The notes: generated from the letters alone by a model not told the origin. A DNA stretch of 64,000 bases from Flavobacteriales bacterium (GCA_017303755.1 JAFLBS010000006.1:124001-188000), one strand, 5' to 3'. Counted from the first letter of the stretch, positions 16,761 through 25,884 are shown. Translations and numbers: made by a program.

Positions 16761-17183
16761 TTATATTTTGTATTTCGTAATTTTATTTTTTATTTCTTCA
16801 GAAAACGGCTCGGCTTTAATACTTTGACGATCTTCTTGGATTTTTACATTAACTAAAGTGACTTCGCCTTCCAACACTGTATTTTCTTTTTGGTTGGTGA
16901 ACTTAAATCCGCAGATGATTGAGGATGTTTTCAGTTCGTTTACCCAAAGTTGTTTGGTTAGTATTTCGCCAATTCGGGCAGCGTTTTTGAATTGTACTTT
17001 TAAATCCACCGTTGGAATTCCGTTGGTTTCGTGCATTTTTGAGAATGGTCGTTCTAACGCTTCTTCGAACCAATCTTCTACTAAATCATTGAGCATTTCG
17101 AGGAAACGCGGATAGAATACGATTCCGGCGTAATCAATATGTTTAAAACGGATTTTTTCTTGTTTGGTAAAAGGTTGATTCAT
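16761..17183 (-). CDS. Hotdog-fold acyl-CoA thioesterase (4-hydroxybenzoyl-CoA thioesterase-like)
   Basis: The ATG at 17183 (MNQPFTKQEKIRFKHIDYAGIVFYPRF) is preferred; upstream in-frame codons come from a repeat. The DYAGIVFYPRF motif, with Asp17 as the catalytic acid, is the signature of the 4HBT thioesterase family, and 140 residues is the usual length. In this operon it probably releases the free ring-hydroxylated acid (gentisate or equivalent) from its CoA ester after the bifunctional hydroxylase has acted, just before ring cleavage. A housekeeping YbgC-like role is the alternative, but the position in the block argues for the catabolic one. Confidence 0.85.
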   Translation of the reverse strand: MNQPFTKQEKIRFKHIDYAGIVFYPRFLEMLNDLVEDWFEEALERPFSKMHETNGIPTVDLKVQFKNAARIGEILTKQLWVNELKTSSIICGFKFTNQKENTVLEGEVTLVNVKIQEDRQSIKAEPFSEEIKNKITKYKI

Positions 17184-17216
17184 GTTTTTATTGTAAGTCG
17201 CGAATTTTGCCACAAA

Positions 17217-17236
17217 CCTGTCTGCCGGCAAGCAGG
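17217..17236. repeat. Short palindromic repeat element
   Basis: CCTGTCTGCCGGCAAGCAGG is an imperfect 20-bp palindrome centred on CCGG. I recall similar GC-rich palindromes between genes in Bacteroidota. It sits directly upstream of the thioesterase. Confidence 0.5.
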
Positions 17237-17273
17237 GACAAAAAGTCGCTAAGTTTTTCCTAATTTCTTATTA

Positions 17274-17420
17274 ATTCTATATTCTAGCCCCGATAGCAGT
17301 GGAAATCCTTTTTATTGCTTTCAAAAATTGTTCTTGTTACTTTCAATGTCACAAGCAATAAAAAGATTGCAACGAATAGCGGGAAATAGCTCCTGATTGC
17401 TTCGTTCCTCGCAAAGACAC
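17274..17420. repeat. REP-like intergenic repeat (family 1, copy B, inverted)
   Basis: The 239-bp gap between the thioesterase and glutamate synthase-like genes holds GCCCCGATAGCAGTGGAAAT near 17287 and TGCTTCGTTCCTCGCAAAGACA at 17398. Both ends match copy A at 13191-13315, in the opposite overall orientation. No coding frame is seen. Confidence 0.6.
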
Positions 17421-17422
17421 TC

Positions 17423-19003
17423 CTAAAATTGTTCCACACTAGCTTTCCTCCAAAAGTACAAAAAATCTTTGGGAACTGTACTTTCGTAGAGTAAACATCC
17501 AGTTTCTAATTCGGGAAATATCTCGGCATAGGTTTCTACTTTGTTTCGGTCGATACGTGTGGTTACAGCGTCTCTAGTTACATCATCTGGGTGCGCTAAA
17601 CCTGCAGAAGCCATCAAATCCATAGCACTTTTTACGGTTTCGTGTTGAAAACGAGCTACACGAACGCTTTTTTCTTCGGGAACTAAACCTTTCATCAAAT
17701 CGGGATTTTGAGTGGCAACTCCTGTTGGACATGTGTTATTGTGACATTCTAAAGCTTGAATGCAACCCAAGGCGAACATCATTCCGCGTGCTGAATTACA
17801 CAAATCGGCACCCAACGAAAGCGTTCGAACAATATCAAAGCCTGAAATCACTTTTCCGCTTGCGATAATTTTGATTTGATCTTTGAGTCCGAAACCATTC
17901 AAAGCATCATACACAAAGGCAATAGCATCGCGCAAAGGCATTCCAACGTGATCAGAATATTCTTGTGGTGCTGCGCCAGTTCCGCCTTCACCGCCATCAA
18001 CAGTGATAAAATCCAAATACGTTTTGGTTTCAATCATTGCTTTGCAAATGGAAAGGAATTCGGATTTATTTCCGATGCAAATCTTAATTCCGATGGGTTT
18101 TCCACCCGAACCTTTTCGCAATAATTGCACAAAATCCATTAACTCTAACGGATTGGTAAAAGCCGAATGCGTTGGTGGTGATAGTATGTCTTTTCCTTTT
18201 GAAACGAGTCGAATAGCTGCAATTTCGTCGGTTACTTTTTCTTTCGGTAATATTCCGCCATGACCAGGTTTGGCTCCTTGTGAGAACTTAATTTCAATCA
18301 TTTTGACGTTGTCTAAAGTCGCTCTTTTGACGTATTCATCGTAATTAAATTTTCCATCATCTGTTCTGCAACTGAAATAACCCGTTCCAATGTTCCAAAC
18401 TACATCACCGCCTTGCAAATGATACGGCGACAAACCACCTTCACCAGTATTGTGATAAAACTGACCTTGTTTGGCTCCGTTGTTTAACGCTAAAATGGCG
18501 TTTTTACTCAACGATCCAAAACTCATTGCGCTGATGTTGAACAAACTGGCTTCATACGGTTTAGTACATTGAGAAGAACCAACTTTAATTCTTGGATTGG
18601 GATTGACTTGCGAAAACGGAATGGCACGAATGCTGTGATTGATCCATTCGTAGCCGTCTTGATAGACATCTAATTGTGTTCCGAAAGGCATTGAATCACT
18701 TTCTTTTTTACTTCGTTGATAGACTAAACTGCGTTGCAAACGATTGAACGGTTTTCCGTCGGTGTCGGTTTCAATGAAATATTGTCGCATTTCTGGACCA
18801 AGAGATTCTAATAAGTAACGCATTCTTCCTAAAAGTGGAAAATTTCTGCGAATGGTTTTTTTGGATTGGTACATATCGTACAAACCCATTAGGATTAAAG
18901 GTATGAATATCAATAGGAGGAAAGCGAATTTCCAATTGATGTAGATTAGTATTCCAGTTAAGGAAAGCAGGGTGAAACTAATGACTAAGAATGCTTTTCT
19001 CAT
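17423..19003 (-). CDS. FMN-binding glutamate synthase family protein, membrane-anchored
   Basis: The 526-residue protein starts with one or two membrane spans (residues 4-42), then a glutamate-synthase central/FMN domain (GltB domain 2). Visible hallmarks are the FMN-barrel region GGEGGTGAAP, LGADLCNSARGMMFALGC and the cysteine cluster CHNNTCPTGVATQNP for an iron-sulfur centre. It lacks the glutaminase domain, so it is the archaeal/methylglutamate-synthase-like form. Such proteins transfer amino groups or use ammonia with glutamate, but for most the reaction is unproven. In this block it may handle nitrogen released by the nitrilase or from an amino-aromatic substrate; that is inference. Confidence 0.85.
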   Translation of the reverse strand: MRKAFLVISFTLLSLTGILIYINWKFAFLLLIFIPLILMGLYDMYQSKKTIRRNFPLLGRMRYLLESLGPEMRQYFIETDTDGKPFNRLQRSLVYQRSKKESDSMPFGTQLDVYQDGYEWINHSIRAIPFSQVNPNPRIKVGSSQCTKPYEASLFNISAMSFGSLSKNAILALNNGAKQGQFYHNTGEGGLSPYHLQGGDVVWNIGTGYFSCRTDDGKFNYDEYVKRATLDNVKMIEIKFSQGAKPGHGGILPKEKVTDEIAAIRLVSKGKDILSPPTHSAFTNPLELMDFVQLLRKGSGGKPIGIKICIGNKSEFLSICKAMIETKTYLDFITVDGGEGGTGAAPQEYSDHVGMPLRDAIAFVYDALNGFGLKDQIKIIASGKVISGFDIVRTLSLGADLCNSARGMMFALGCIQALECHNNTCPTGVATQNPDLMKGLVPEEKSVRVARFQHETVKSAMDLMASAGLAHPDDVTRDAVTTRIDRNKVETYAEIFPELETGCLLYESTVPKDFLYFWRKASVEQF

Positions 19004-19019
19004 GTTTTGTTATTTAACC

Positions 19020-19074
19020 GCAAAGTTCGCAAAGCCCTTCGACTGCGCTCAGGGTGACAATGCAAAGTTCGCAA
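19020..19074. repeat. Intergenic repeat with flanking direct repeats
   Basis: GCAAAGTTCGCAA occurs at 19020 and 19062, bracketing CCCTTCGACTGCGCTCAGGG, a segment I recall as common between genes in Bacteroidota. It fills the gap between the ligase and glutamate synthase-like genes. Confidence 0.55.
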
Positions 19075-19078
19075 GGTC

Positions 19079-20668
19079 TTATTTGAGTTTAAATCGTTGA
19101 ATTTTTCCGGTTTCTGTTTTGGGTAAATTTTCTGTAAAATAAATGACGCGTGGATATTTATACGGCGCAGCTACTTCTTTAAACCAGTGTTGGATACGGT
19201 TTTTCATTGCATCTGTTGCTTTAGATTGATCTTTAAGAACAATATGCGCACAAACTAACATTCCGCGTTCTTCATCAGGTAAACCTACTACAGCACATTC
19301 TAATATATCTTCGTGTGTAAGTAAAACACTTTCTACTTCGATAGCAGCAATATTATATCCAGCCGAAATAATCATATCGTCACCTCGGGCCACAAACCAA
19401 AAATAGCCATCCTCATCTTGACGAAAAACATCACCTGTAATATTCCAGCCTTTTTCTACGTATTCTTTTTGTTTATCAACTCTATTTAAATATTTACATC
19501 CAGTTATTCCTCGTACTGCTAATCGTCCCGATTCGTTTCTGGGTAATTCATTCCCATCATTATCGATGATTTTGGCTTCGTAACCTGTAATGGCTACTCC
19601 AGTTGCGCCGGGTTTCATGTTATCTTTATTCGATGAAATAAAAATATGCAACATTTCGGTAGCTCCAATTCCGTCTATGATTTTTAAACCTGTAGCATCG
19701 TACCAATCTTGCCAAACTTTTAACGGTAAGGTTTCGCCGGCTGAGACGCAATTTCGCAAACTTGAAATATCAAACTCTTTGACTTTTGTAGTGATGATGC
19801 GCCAAGCGGTTGGAGCGGTGAAGCACGTTGTGATTTTGTGCTCTTGTATGGCTTTCAGTAATAAATCGGGGCTAGGTTTTTCAATTAAGAATGTGGAAGC
19901 TCCGAAATACATTGGGAATAAAACTAATCCGCCTAAACCAAATGTAAAACCGATTGGAGGACTTCCAGTAAAAATATCATCTGTTGTTGGTTGAAGCGAA
20001 TATTGAGGAAAGCATTCGCAGATGTTTAAAATATCTTTATGGAAATGAGATGTCATTTTGGGTAAACCTGTTGTTCCAGAGGTAAAGCCAATAAGGGCAA
20101 CCGAATCCGATTTGGAATGGTAATTATCAAAGGTTTTGGGTTTGGATTGCATCAGATTTTCCAACTGTGAATTACCATAGAAACAAGTTTGTTTTAAAAA
20201 TGGTGATTTTACTAAATGTATTTCTTCTTCCAATTCTTTATCGCACAATGCATGAGAAATTTCGGCACAATCGATGATCGTTGTCAATTCTTTTGACCGA
20301 AGTAAAGGCATGGTCGCTACTACAATTCCGCCCGCTTTTAAAATAGCGTACCAACATGCTACCATCATTGGGTTATTTGCTGAACGAATTAATACACGAT
20401 TACCTGATTTCAAACCTAAATCATCTACTAAAACATGAGCAATTTGATTTGCTTTTTCATACAAATCCTGATACGTCCATGTTTCTTCAAAGGTGCGAAT
20501 GCAGATGCTATTTGCGCGACCTTCTTTTATATGATTGTCGAGTAAGCGTTCCACACAATTTAACATTTCTGGATGTTGAAACTGTGGTAAATCAGTAAAA
20601 ACATAATTCGGTTGCAAGTCTATACTTGGCAAATTATCGTGGGCAAAAGAATCGTCGTAATGTTTCAT
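19079..20668 (-). CDS. Aryl-CoA ligase (2-aminobenzoate/benzoate/salicylate-CoA ligase type)
   Basis: The 529-residue protein is an ANL-superfamily adenylating enzyme: P-loop TSGTTGLPK near residue 195, A5-type GIGATEMLHIF, A7/A8 TGDVFRQDEDGYFWFVARGDDMIISAGYNI and C-terminal catalytic Lys in PKTETGKIQR. The GATEMLHIFIS motif and the short N-terminus resemble benzoate- and 2-aminobenzoate-CoA ligases. It would activate the aromatic acid with ATP and CoA, feeding the bifunctional CoA-ester hydroxylase encoded two genes upstream. Substrate candidates are salicylate and anthranilate, chosen from context. Confidence 0.85.
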   Translation of the reverse strand: MKHYDDSFAHDNLPSIDLQPNYVFTDLPQFQHPEMLNCVERLLDNHIKEGRANSICIRTFEETWTYQDLYEKANQIAHVLVDDLGLKSGNRVLIRSANNPMMVACWYAILKAGGIVVATMPLLRSKELTTIIDCAEISHALCDKELEEEIHLVKSPFLKQTCFYGNSQLENLMQSKPKTFDNYHSKSDSVALIGFTSGTTGLPKMTSHFHKDILNICECFPQYSLQPTTDDIFTGSPPIGFTFGLGGLVLFPMYFGASTFLIEKPSPDLLLKAIQEHKITTCFTAPTAWRIITTKVKEFDISSLRNCVSAGETLPLKVWQDWYDATGLKIIDGIGATEMLHIFISSNKDNMKPGATGVAITGYEAKIIDNDGNELPRNESGRLAVRGITGCKYLNRVDKQKEYVEKGWNITGDVFRQDEDGYFWFVARGDDMIISAGYNIAAIEVESVLLTHEDILECAVVGLPDEERGMLVCAHIVLKDQSKATDAMKNRIQHWFKEVAAPYKYPRVIYFTENLPKTETGKIQRFKLK

Positions 20669-20700
20669 TTTTAAGCTACTGAGTGGCTAAGTAACTGAGC

Positions 20701-21600
20701 CTAATTATTTAAAAATTTATTTATCGAATTAAAATACAGTTCGTTGGCATCTAACCAGCCGTAATGACCACAATTTTCAATTAAAATTAATTTAGAATGC
20801 GGAAAAGTAGTGGCGATTTCTTGAGCTGTTTCAACAGAAATAATATCATTTTTTCCCTGCAAAACTAATACTGGCCGTTTGAAATTACTGAATAATGTAG
20901 AACAATCGAAGTTGATTTTCTGCAAATTTTCAATGACAAGTGAATTTACAGTAAAGTTAATTTGTGTCAAACGTTGCGCTATTACATCCGAGTTAGATTT
21001 GTCAAAAACATACGCTTTCGCTAAAAATTGAGCTCTTTTTGCGATGGTTTCATCTGAGTTATCTCCCGAATCTCTTTTTCTTTGGTAAAAACTCAAACTG
21101 TCTTTTTCGGATTTGGTAAGGTTGTTATTCAGACGTTCTTGCAAGTACAAAGTGAATTTCATGTTAACTCCACCCGATGAAGAAAAAATGAGCTTGTCAA
21201 TAGTTTCTGGGTGTTTAGTAGCGTAATACGTGGCCATGATTCCACCAAAAGAGTGACCAAAGATGCTCCATTTTTCAATTTTTAAATGACGACGAAGGTT
21301 TTCGATGTCTTCGGTCATTAAATCCATAGTAATGTTTTTGTTATTGGGATTTTCTATTGTAGATTTTCCTGTACCACGCTGATCGTAAATGATAGTTTGA
21401 AAATTCATTTTAGCTAATTCTTGTGCAACATAAGCGAATCCATCACTATTCATTCCGGGTCCACCATTAATAATTAAAATAGGTTTACCTGCACCAAATG
21501 TGGTGTAATTTAATTTGGAGTTCCCGCTGACAATTGTTTCGTTTGTTTGTGCCATTCCCAAATAATTTAAAAAAACGAGTAACACTACAGTAATCTTCAT
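20701..21600 (-). CDS. Secreted alpha/beta hydrolase (proline iminopeptidase-like)
   Basis: The 299-residue protein begins with a signal peptide (MKITVVLLVFLNYLGMAQ) and has the alpha/beta-hydrolase landmarks: oxyanion region INGGPGMNSDG, YDQRGTGKS, nucleophile elbow GHSFGG and catalytic His in CGHYGW near the end. The GGPG plus DQRGxGxS combination is typical of prolyl aminopeptidase-like S33 enzymes. It is predicted to be periplasmic. It sits 2 nt after the hydroxylase gene and is thus co-transcribed with it; it may release the aromatic acid from an ester or amide outside the cytoplasm, though no substrate can be read. Confidence 0.85.
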   Translation of the reverse strand: MKITVVLLVFLNYLGMAQTNETIVSGNSKLNYTTFGAGKPILIINGGPGMNSDGFAYVAQELAKMNFQTIIYDQRGTGKSTIENPNNKNITMDLMTEDIENLRRHLKIEKWSIFGHSFGGIMATYYATKHPETIDKLIFSSSGGVNMKFTLYLQERLNNNLTKSEKDSLSFYQRKRDSGDNSDETIAKRAQFLAKAYVFDKSNSDVIAQRLTQINFTVNSLVIENLQKINFDCSTLFSNFKRPVLVLQGKNDIISVETAQEIATTFPHSKLILIENCGHYGWLDANELYFNSINKFLNN

Positions 21601-21602
21601 CG

Positions 21603-23900
21603 CTATTTTTTATTGCTTTTTGGTTTCAATGCTTTTTTCATTCCTTCTGATTGCTTTCGTTCATTGCTTTTTAATGGATAGAGGTGCGAAATACCCATTT
21701 TATATTGATTCGGAATGTCTTTTGTTTCAAATTGCTCGTAAGCTTGAGCATTTCGAACAAAATTTGAATCCAATAATAAAGGTCTTCCAAGAGCTACTAA
21801 ATCGGCTCTTCCATTCAAAATAATAGTATTAATTTGGTCAATATCTTGGATGTAACCTGCTGTAATCGTTGGAATATGAACGGTGTTTCGAACAGCATCT
21901 GCAAAAGGTGTTTGCCACATTCTGCCTGTTTGCGGTTTTTGGTATTCGACAGTATTTCCTGTTGAAACATTGATGATGTCTGCGCCCGAATTTTTAAAAG
22001 CAGTTGCAATTGTAATTATATCATCTTCTGAGATTCCGTTTTCGGCCCAATCAGAAGCTGAAATTCTGACTGACATTGGTTTTTCTTTTGGGAAAGCATT
22101 TCTCATTTCGGAGAAAACTCTGAGCGGAAATTTCAATCTATTTTCTACACTTCCACCAAATTCATCGTTTCGAGTATTGGTTAATGGCGATAGGAAAGAA
22201 GCCAGTAAAAATCCGTGATGCGCTTGTAATTCAACTAAATCAAATCCAGCTTCATTGGCTTTTTTGGTAGCCTGAACGAATTGAGAAGTGACTAGATCCA
22301 TATCAGCTGCAGTCATTTCTTTTGGTGTTGCAAATTTAGAATTGAACGGAATTGCTGAAGCCGAAAGTAATTCCCAAGCGTTATCAATCGCTTCGGTTGG
22401 TGCTTCCCAAGGTTTTTTGATGGCGCCTTTTCGACCTGAATGACCTAATTGAATTCCGATTTTAGTTGATGTGTTTTTGTGAATAAAATCAGTTATTCGT
22501 TTCCATTCAACTATTTGGTTTTCATTGTATAATCCTGCACAACCTAAAGTGATACGGCCAGTTTCTGAGACTGCGGTCATTTCAGCGATTATCAATCCTA
22601 ATCCAGCAACAGCACGAGAAGTATAATGTTGAAAATGCCAATCATTAACCAAACCGTTTTCGGCCGAATATTGTCCCATTGGTGCCATGACTATTCGGTT
22701 TTGCAATTCTAAATCACGTAATTTGAATATAGCAAAAGCAGCCGATTGGTTTTTGGAATTGACATTGTTATTATTGTTGAACTCTTCCAAAACCTTATCA
22801 GTAAACGATGGGTCACGTAGGCGAAGGTTTTCAAACGTTACTTTTTTGGAACGCGTCATGCAGCCAAATGCAAATTGATAAAACGGATGTTGATTGTTAC
22901 GATCTATGTTTTCAAACCAATCAAGTGAAACTAGAGCAGCGTGTTGAATCATTTCGACAGTATTTCTCCGCACATCATTATATTGTTTGAATGCTGCTTG
23001 AATATCATCAGGATTTGCAATTACAGCATCCGACAAACCGATGGCGCAATCCATAGCTAATTTGGTTCCGGAACCGATAGAGTAGTGTGCCGTTGCTTTG
23101 GCGTCGCCCAATAAAACAATGTTTTCGTGATGCCAATTTTCGTTGGTTACGTGTGGAAATTGACGCCAATGTGATTTATTTGAAATCAACGGATGACCAT
23201 CTAATTCTTCTTTAAAAATTGCGCTGATTTTAGCAATCGTATCTTCTTCATTAGTAACTTCAAAATTGAATTTCTGCCAGGTTTCATCCGAACATTCAAA
23301 AATCCATGTGCTCATTCCAGCTTCATATTGATAAGTATGAGCAACGATAGTTCCGTGTGGAGTAGTTCGGAAGAAATAGGTAAATGCATCCAATGGTTTG
23401 GTCGATCCCAACCAAACAAAACGATTTTTCTTTAAAACGATTTTGGTTCCAAATTCCTTTTCATATTGCGATCGGATTCCGCTACCTATTCCATCTGAAG
23501 CTAAAATCATATCTGCATCTTTATATTGTGACAGGTCATCGATATTCTGTTCAAAGTGCAGATTTACGCCTTCTTCACGGCAACGTTGATGCAATAATTT
23601 TAAAAGTGTTTTACGAGAACATCCACAAAAACCATTGCCAGCGATGTTTACACTTTGTCCATCTCGAGCTACAATGATATCATCCCAATAGGCAAATTCA
23701 CTGCGAATAAGTTCATAGGATTGCATATCTCGTTTTAGGAATTCACCTAAGGTTTCGTCTGAAAAAACTACACCAAATCCGAAACTATCATCGGGTTTGT
23801 TGCGTTCATACACGTCGATTTGGCAATGTGGCATTGCTTTTTTGGTAAGGATTGAGAAATAAAGTCCACCTGGACCACCACCAATTACTGCTATTTTCAT
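21603..23900 (-). CDS. Bifunctional aryl-CoA monooxygenase/reductase (salicylyl-CoA 5-hydroxylase / 2-aminobenzoyl-CoA monooxygenase type)
   Basis: The 765-residue protein is a fusion. Residues 1-360 form a group-A flavoprotein monooxygenase (GGGPGGLYFSI near the start, DGIGSGIRSQY, GDAKATAHYSIGSGTKLAMDCA). Residues 390-745 form an Old Yellow Enzyme domain (RIVMAPMGQYSA, IGIQLGHSGRKG, LQAHHGFLLASFLSPLTN). This pairing is characteristic of 2-aminobenzoyl-CoA monooxygenase/reductase and salicylyl-CoA 5-hydroxylase. It hydroxylates C5 of an ortho-substituted benzoyl-CoA, and the OYE domain may reduce the ring. With a thioesterase and gentisate-type dioxygenase nearby, salicylyl-CoA to gentisyl-CoA is most plausible; the anthranilate version cannot be excluded. 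Confidence 0.9.
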   Translation of the reverse strand: MKIAVIGGGPGGLYFSILTKKAMPHCQIDVYERNKPDDSFGFGVVFSDETLGEFLKRDMQSYELIRSEFAYWDDIIVARDGQSVNIAGNGFCGCSRKTLLKLLHQRCREEGVNLHFEQNIDDLSQYKDADMILASDGIGSGIRSQYEKEFGTKIVLKKNRFVWLGSTKPLDAFTYFFRTTPHGTIVAHTYQYEAGMSTWIFECSDETWQKFNFEVTNEEDTIAKISAIFKEELDGHPLISNKSHWRQFPHVTNENWHHENIVLLGDAKATAHYSIGSGTKLAMDCAIGLSDAVIANPDDIQAAFKQYNDVRRNTVEMIQHAALVSLDWFENIDRNNQHPFYQFAFGCMTRSKKVTFENLRLRDPSFTDKVLEEFNNNNNVNSKNQSAAFAIFKLRDLELQNRIVMAPMGQYSAENGLVNDWHFQHYTSRAVAGLGLIIAEMTAVSETGRITLGCAGLYNENQIVEWKRITDFIHKNTSTKIGIQLGHSGRKGAIKKPWEAPTEAIDNAWELLSASAIPFNSKFATPKEMTAADMDLVTSQFVQATKKANEAGFDLVELQAHHGFLLASFLSPLTNTRNDEFGGSVENRLKFPLRVFSEMRNAFPKEKPMSVRISASDWAENGISEDDIITIATAFKNSGADIINVSTGNTVEYQKPQTGRMWQTPFADAVRNTVHIPTITAGYIQDIDQINTIILNGRADLVALGRPLLLDSNFVRNAQAYEQFETKDIPNQYKMGISHLYPLKSNERKQSEGMKKALKPKSNKK

Positions 23901-23910
23901 AATTTGATTG

Positions 23911-23958
23911 AACGCGGATTAGACGGATGCTATGCAACGCGGATTTCCACGGATTTTT
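23911..23958. repeat. Intergenic repeat (family 2, copy B)
   Basis: AACGCGGATTAGACGGATGC, then TATGCAACGCGGATTTCCAC, resembles the element at 16690-16737. It lies in the 117-bp gap upstream of the bifunctional hydroxylase. Confidence 0.65.
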
Positions 23959-24017
23959 TTATTTATTATTCTAAATTACAGATTTCTGAAATTGTATTAC
24001 TAACACACTATATATCA

Positions 24018-24623
24018 TTAACTTCTTTTTATAGAAAACAATTCACCTATTTTCGCATAGTTTGAACCTGCCAAACGAGCAATTGGTTTATAGATTTCTA
24101 AATTGATTTTGTGATTTTCTAACAGAACATCATCTGCAAAATGCATCATAACGATTCTACCAATGATAATGCAAGCTCCACCGTTTTTATGATTCTCTAA
24201 GAAATAATGATGTACGAGTTCGCACTCGAAAGAAATGGGACTTTCTTTCACTCGCATGGGTTTTATTTTTAAAGAAGAAATGGGTGTAAGGTTGGCCAAT
24301 TGAAATTCATCTACATCGGAAGCTACTGATTGCGAAGTTGTATTCATTTGCTCAGCCAATTCTTCAGTAACCATATTGACAACAAATTGACCGTTTGCCA
24401 AAACGTTGTTCAATGTATCTTTATTGGTGTTGTTTCCGCGAACAGTTGAAAACATAACGTGTGGTGGATCTTCACCAACGGCATTAAAATAGGAAAAAGG
24501 AGCTAAATTATTATTTCCCTTTTCATCAATGGTTGAAATCCAGCCAATAGGTCGAGGAATGACCGAACCGGTAATTAATTTATATACCGCTGAATGTTCT
24601 AATTCATTTGGGTCAAATTGCAT
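24018..24623 (-). CDS. Flavin reductase family protein (FMN-binding split barrel)
   Basis: The 201-residue protein has the flavin-reductase-like split barrel: SVIPRPIGWISTIDEKGNNNLAPFSYFNAVGEDPPHVMFS near the start and NFVVNMVTEELA-like text in the middle (QFVVNMVTEELAEQMN). This branch (DIM6/NTAB) includes partners of aromatic hydroxylases and stand-alone reductases. It is encoded upstream of the bifunctional hydroxylase on the same strand, so it may supply reduced flavin or reduce a pathway intermediate. The precise role is not readable. Confidence 0.82.
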   Translation of the reverse strand: MQFDPNELEHSAVYKLITGSVIPRPIGWISTIDEKGNNNLAPFSYFNAVGEDPPHVMFSTVRGNNTNKDTLNNVLANGQFVVNMVTEELAEQMNTTSQSVASDVDEFQLANLTPISSLKIKPMRVKESPISFECELVHHYFLENHKNGGACIIIGRIVMMHFADDVLLENHKINLEIYKPIARLAGSNYAKIGELFSIKRS

Positions 24624-24742
24624 TTTAGTTTAGTTTGTTGTACACAAATTAAAGCTATTTTTTTGATTTTTTTAAGTTGAAATTAAAATTTATGAGAAAG
24701 CCTAAAGAGGTTTTTTAGTAATGATTAAAAATAGGATAAGAA

Positions 24743-25870
24743 CTACATTCGTCTTCTCCAGAATTCTCTATCAATCCATCGAAGTTCATGGCTATAAAAT
24801 AGGCGTTTGTGATGAAGGTAATGTTTCCAAATTTGATTGATTTGTTCAGAATATTCCTTTTGAAAATGTTGTGCTTTTTCAGAATTTGGTTGGGAAATAA
24901 TTTGATGTTGAGAAAGTAAATCGGTAAGTTGTAAAGCATTGGCCATCGCATTGAACATTCCTTGAGAAGATAATGGATCAAAACTAATGGCAGCATCACC
25001 CAAAGCAACCCATTGTTGTCCGGTTACTTGTTTGAGTCGAGTGGAGTTTGCAGCTACTATACCGTTGAATTGGATTGAGTTTTTACCTTTATCCAAAATA
25101 GCTTTCATTTGCACATTGTTTTGAGCTAAATCTATAAAAGCTTCTTTGGTTTTAAGTTGGGTGTGTTCTATTAAATCGGAATCCGTTTGAAAAGCCATAA
25201 TACGTTTGTTATTAGGTAATGGCGCACTGTACCACCAGCCCGATTGAGAAGCAGAAATGGTACTCAAGGTTGAAATTTCTTCATTAGTTAAAGTAGCCCA
25301 AACAGAAATAAGTTTGTCTTCACTTTGTCTTTCAATACCTAATTTTCTTGCAAAATGAGATTGTCTTCCACTAGCATCAATAACAAATTTAGCTTTGATG
25401 ACTATTTTTTTAGAAATTTCGTTGGTTGAAGCAAAAGTGAGTATCCAATGTTCATCTTCATATTTACATTGAAATAGTTGGTAGCCCCAAAAACAATTTG
25501 CACTTCTTTCAGTAACTCTTTCTCGTAAAAAACTTTCGAATTCTTTACGATTTAACTGCCATCCGAATCCATCTGGATTGCGTAATGGATCGACAATTTG
25601 TAGATTGTTACTTCCCCAATACGATTGCATACCATTGTTTCGCTGATGAATCACTTTAATTTTTGACTCGAATTCATCAAGTAAATTGAGTTGCTTAAAA
25701 ATACGTCGAGCTGCTGGTGCTAAGCATTCACCAACACGTTCAATAGGTTCGGTTAACTTATCAATTAGTGCTACATTGTAGGAACTGGATAAGGCGATGG
25801 CGGCAGTACAACCTGCTACACCACCGCCTATAATTGCAATATCAATTGAATTCGATTGCGAAATTTCCAT
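24743..25870 (-). CDS. LodB-like FAD-dependent modifying enzyme
   Basis: The 375-residue flavoprotein has an N-terminal Rossmann motif (IAIIGGGVAGCTAAIAL), a middle substrate domain, and the FAD motif GDAAISFDPLSSQGM, a form seen in tryptophan halogenase-like and LodB-like flavoproteins. It follows the LodA-type gene by 14 nt. In characterised pairs LodB/GoxB is needed to build the cysteine tryptophylquinone cofactor inside LodA/GoxA, so that job is inferred here. A halogenase is unlikely because no WxWxIP motif is visible. Confidence 0.85.
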   Translation of the reverse strand: MEISQSNSIDIAIIGGGVAGCTAAIALSSSYNVALIDKLTEPIERVGECLAPAARRIFKQLNLLDEFESKIKVIHQRNNGMQSYWGSNNLQIVDPLRNPDGFGWQLNRKEFESFLRERVTERSANCFWGYQLFQCKYEDEHWILTFASTNEISKKIVIKAKFVIDASGRQSHFARKLGIERQSEDKLISVWATLTNEEISTLSTISASQSGWWYSAPLPNNKRIMAFQTDSDLIEHTQLKTKEAFIDLAQNNVQMKAILDKGKNSIQFNGIVAANSTRLKQVTGQQWVALGDAAISFDPLSSQGMFNAMANALQLTDLLSQHQIISQPNSEKAQHFQKEYSEQINQIWKHYLHHKRLFYSHELRWIDREFWRRRM

Positions 25871-25884
25871 AAATCTTTATTTCT

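Noticed and set aside
21883-22218. Open frame of 111 codons on the plus strand
   Set aside because: It is antisense to the OYE domain of the bifunctional hydroxylase and has no recognisable features; the same applies to the other long antisense frames at 19590-19994 and 42229-42618.
24743-25870. Tryptophan halogenase
   Set aside because: The FAD motifs fit the broader family, but no WxWxIP halogenase motif is seen, and the gene lies directly after a LodA-type gene, where a LodB role is expected.
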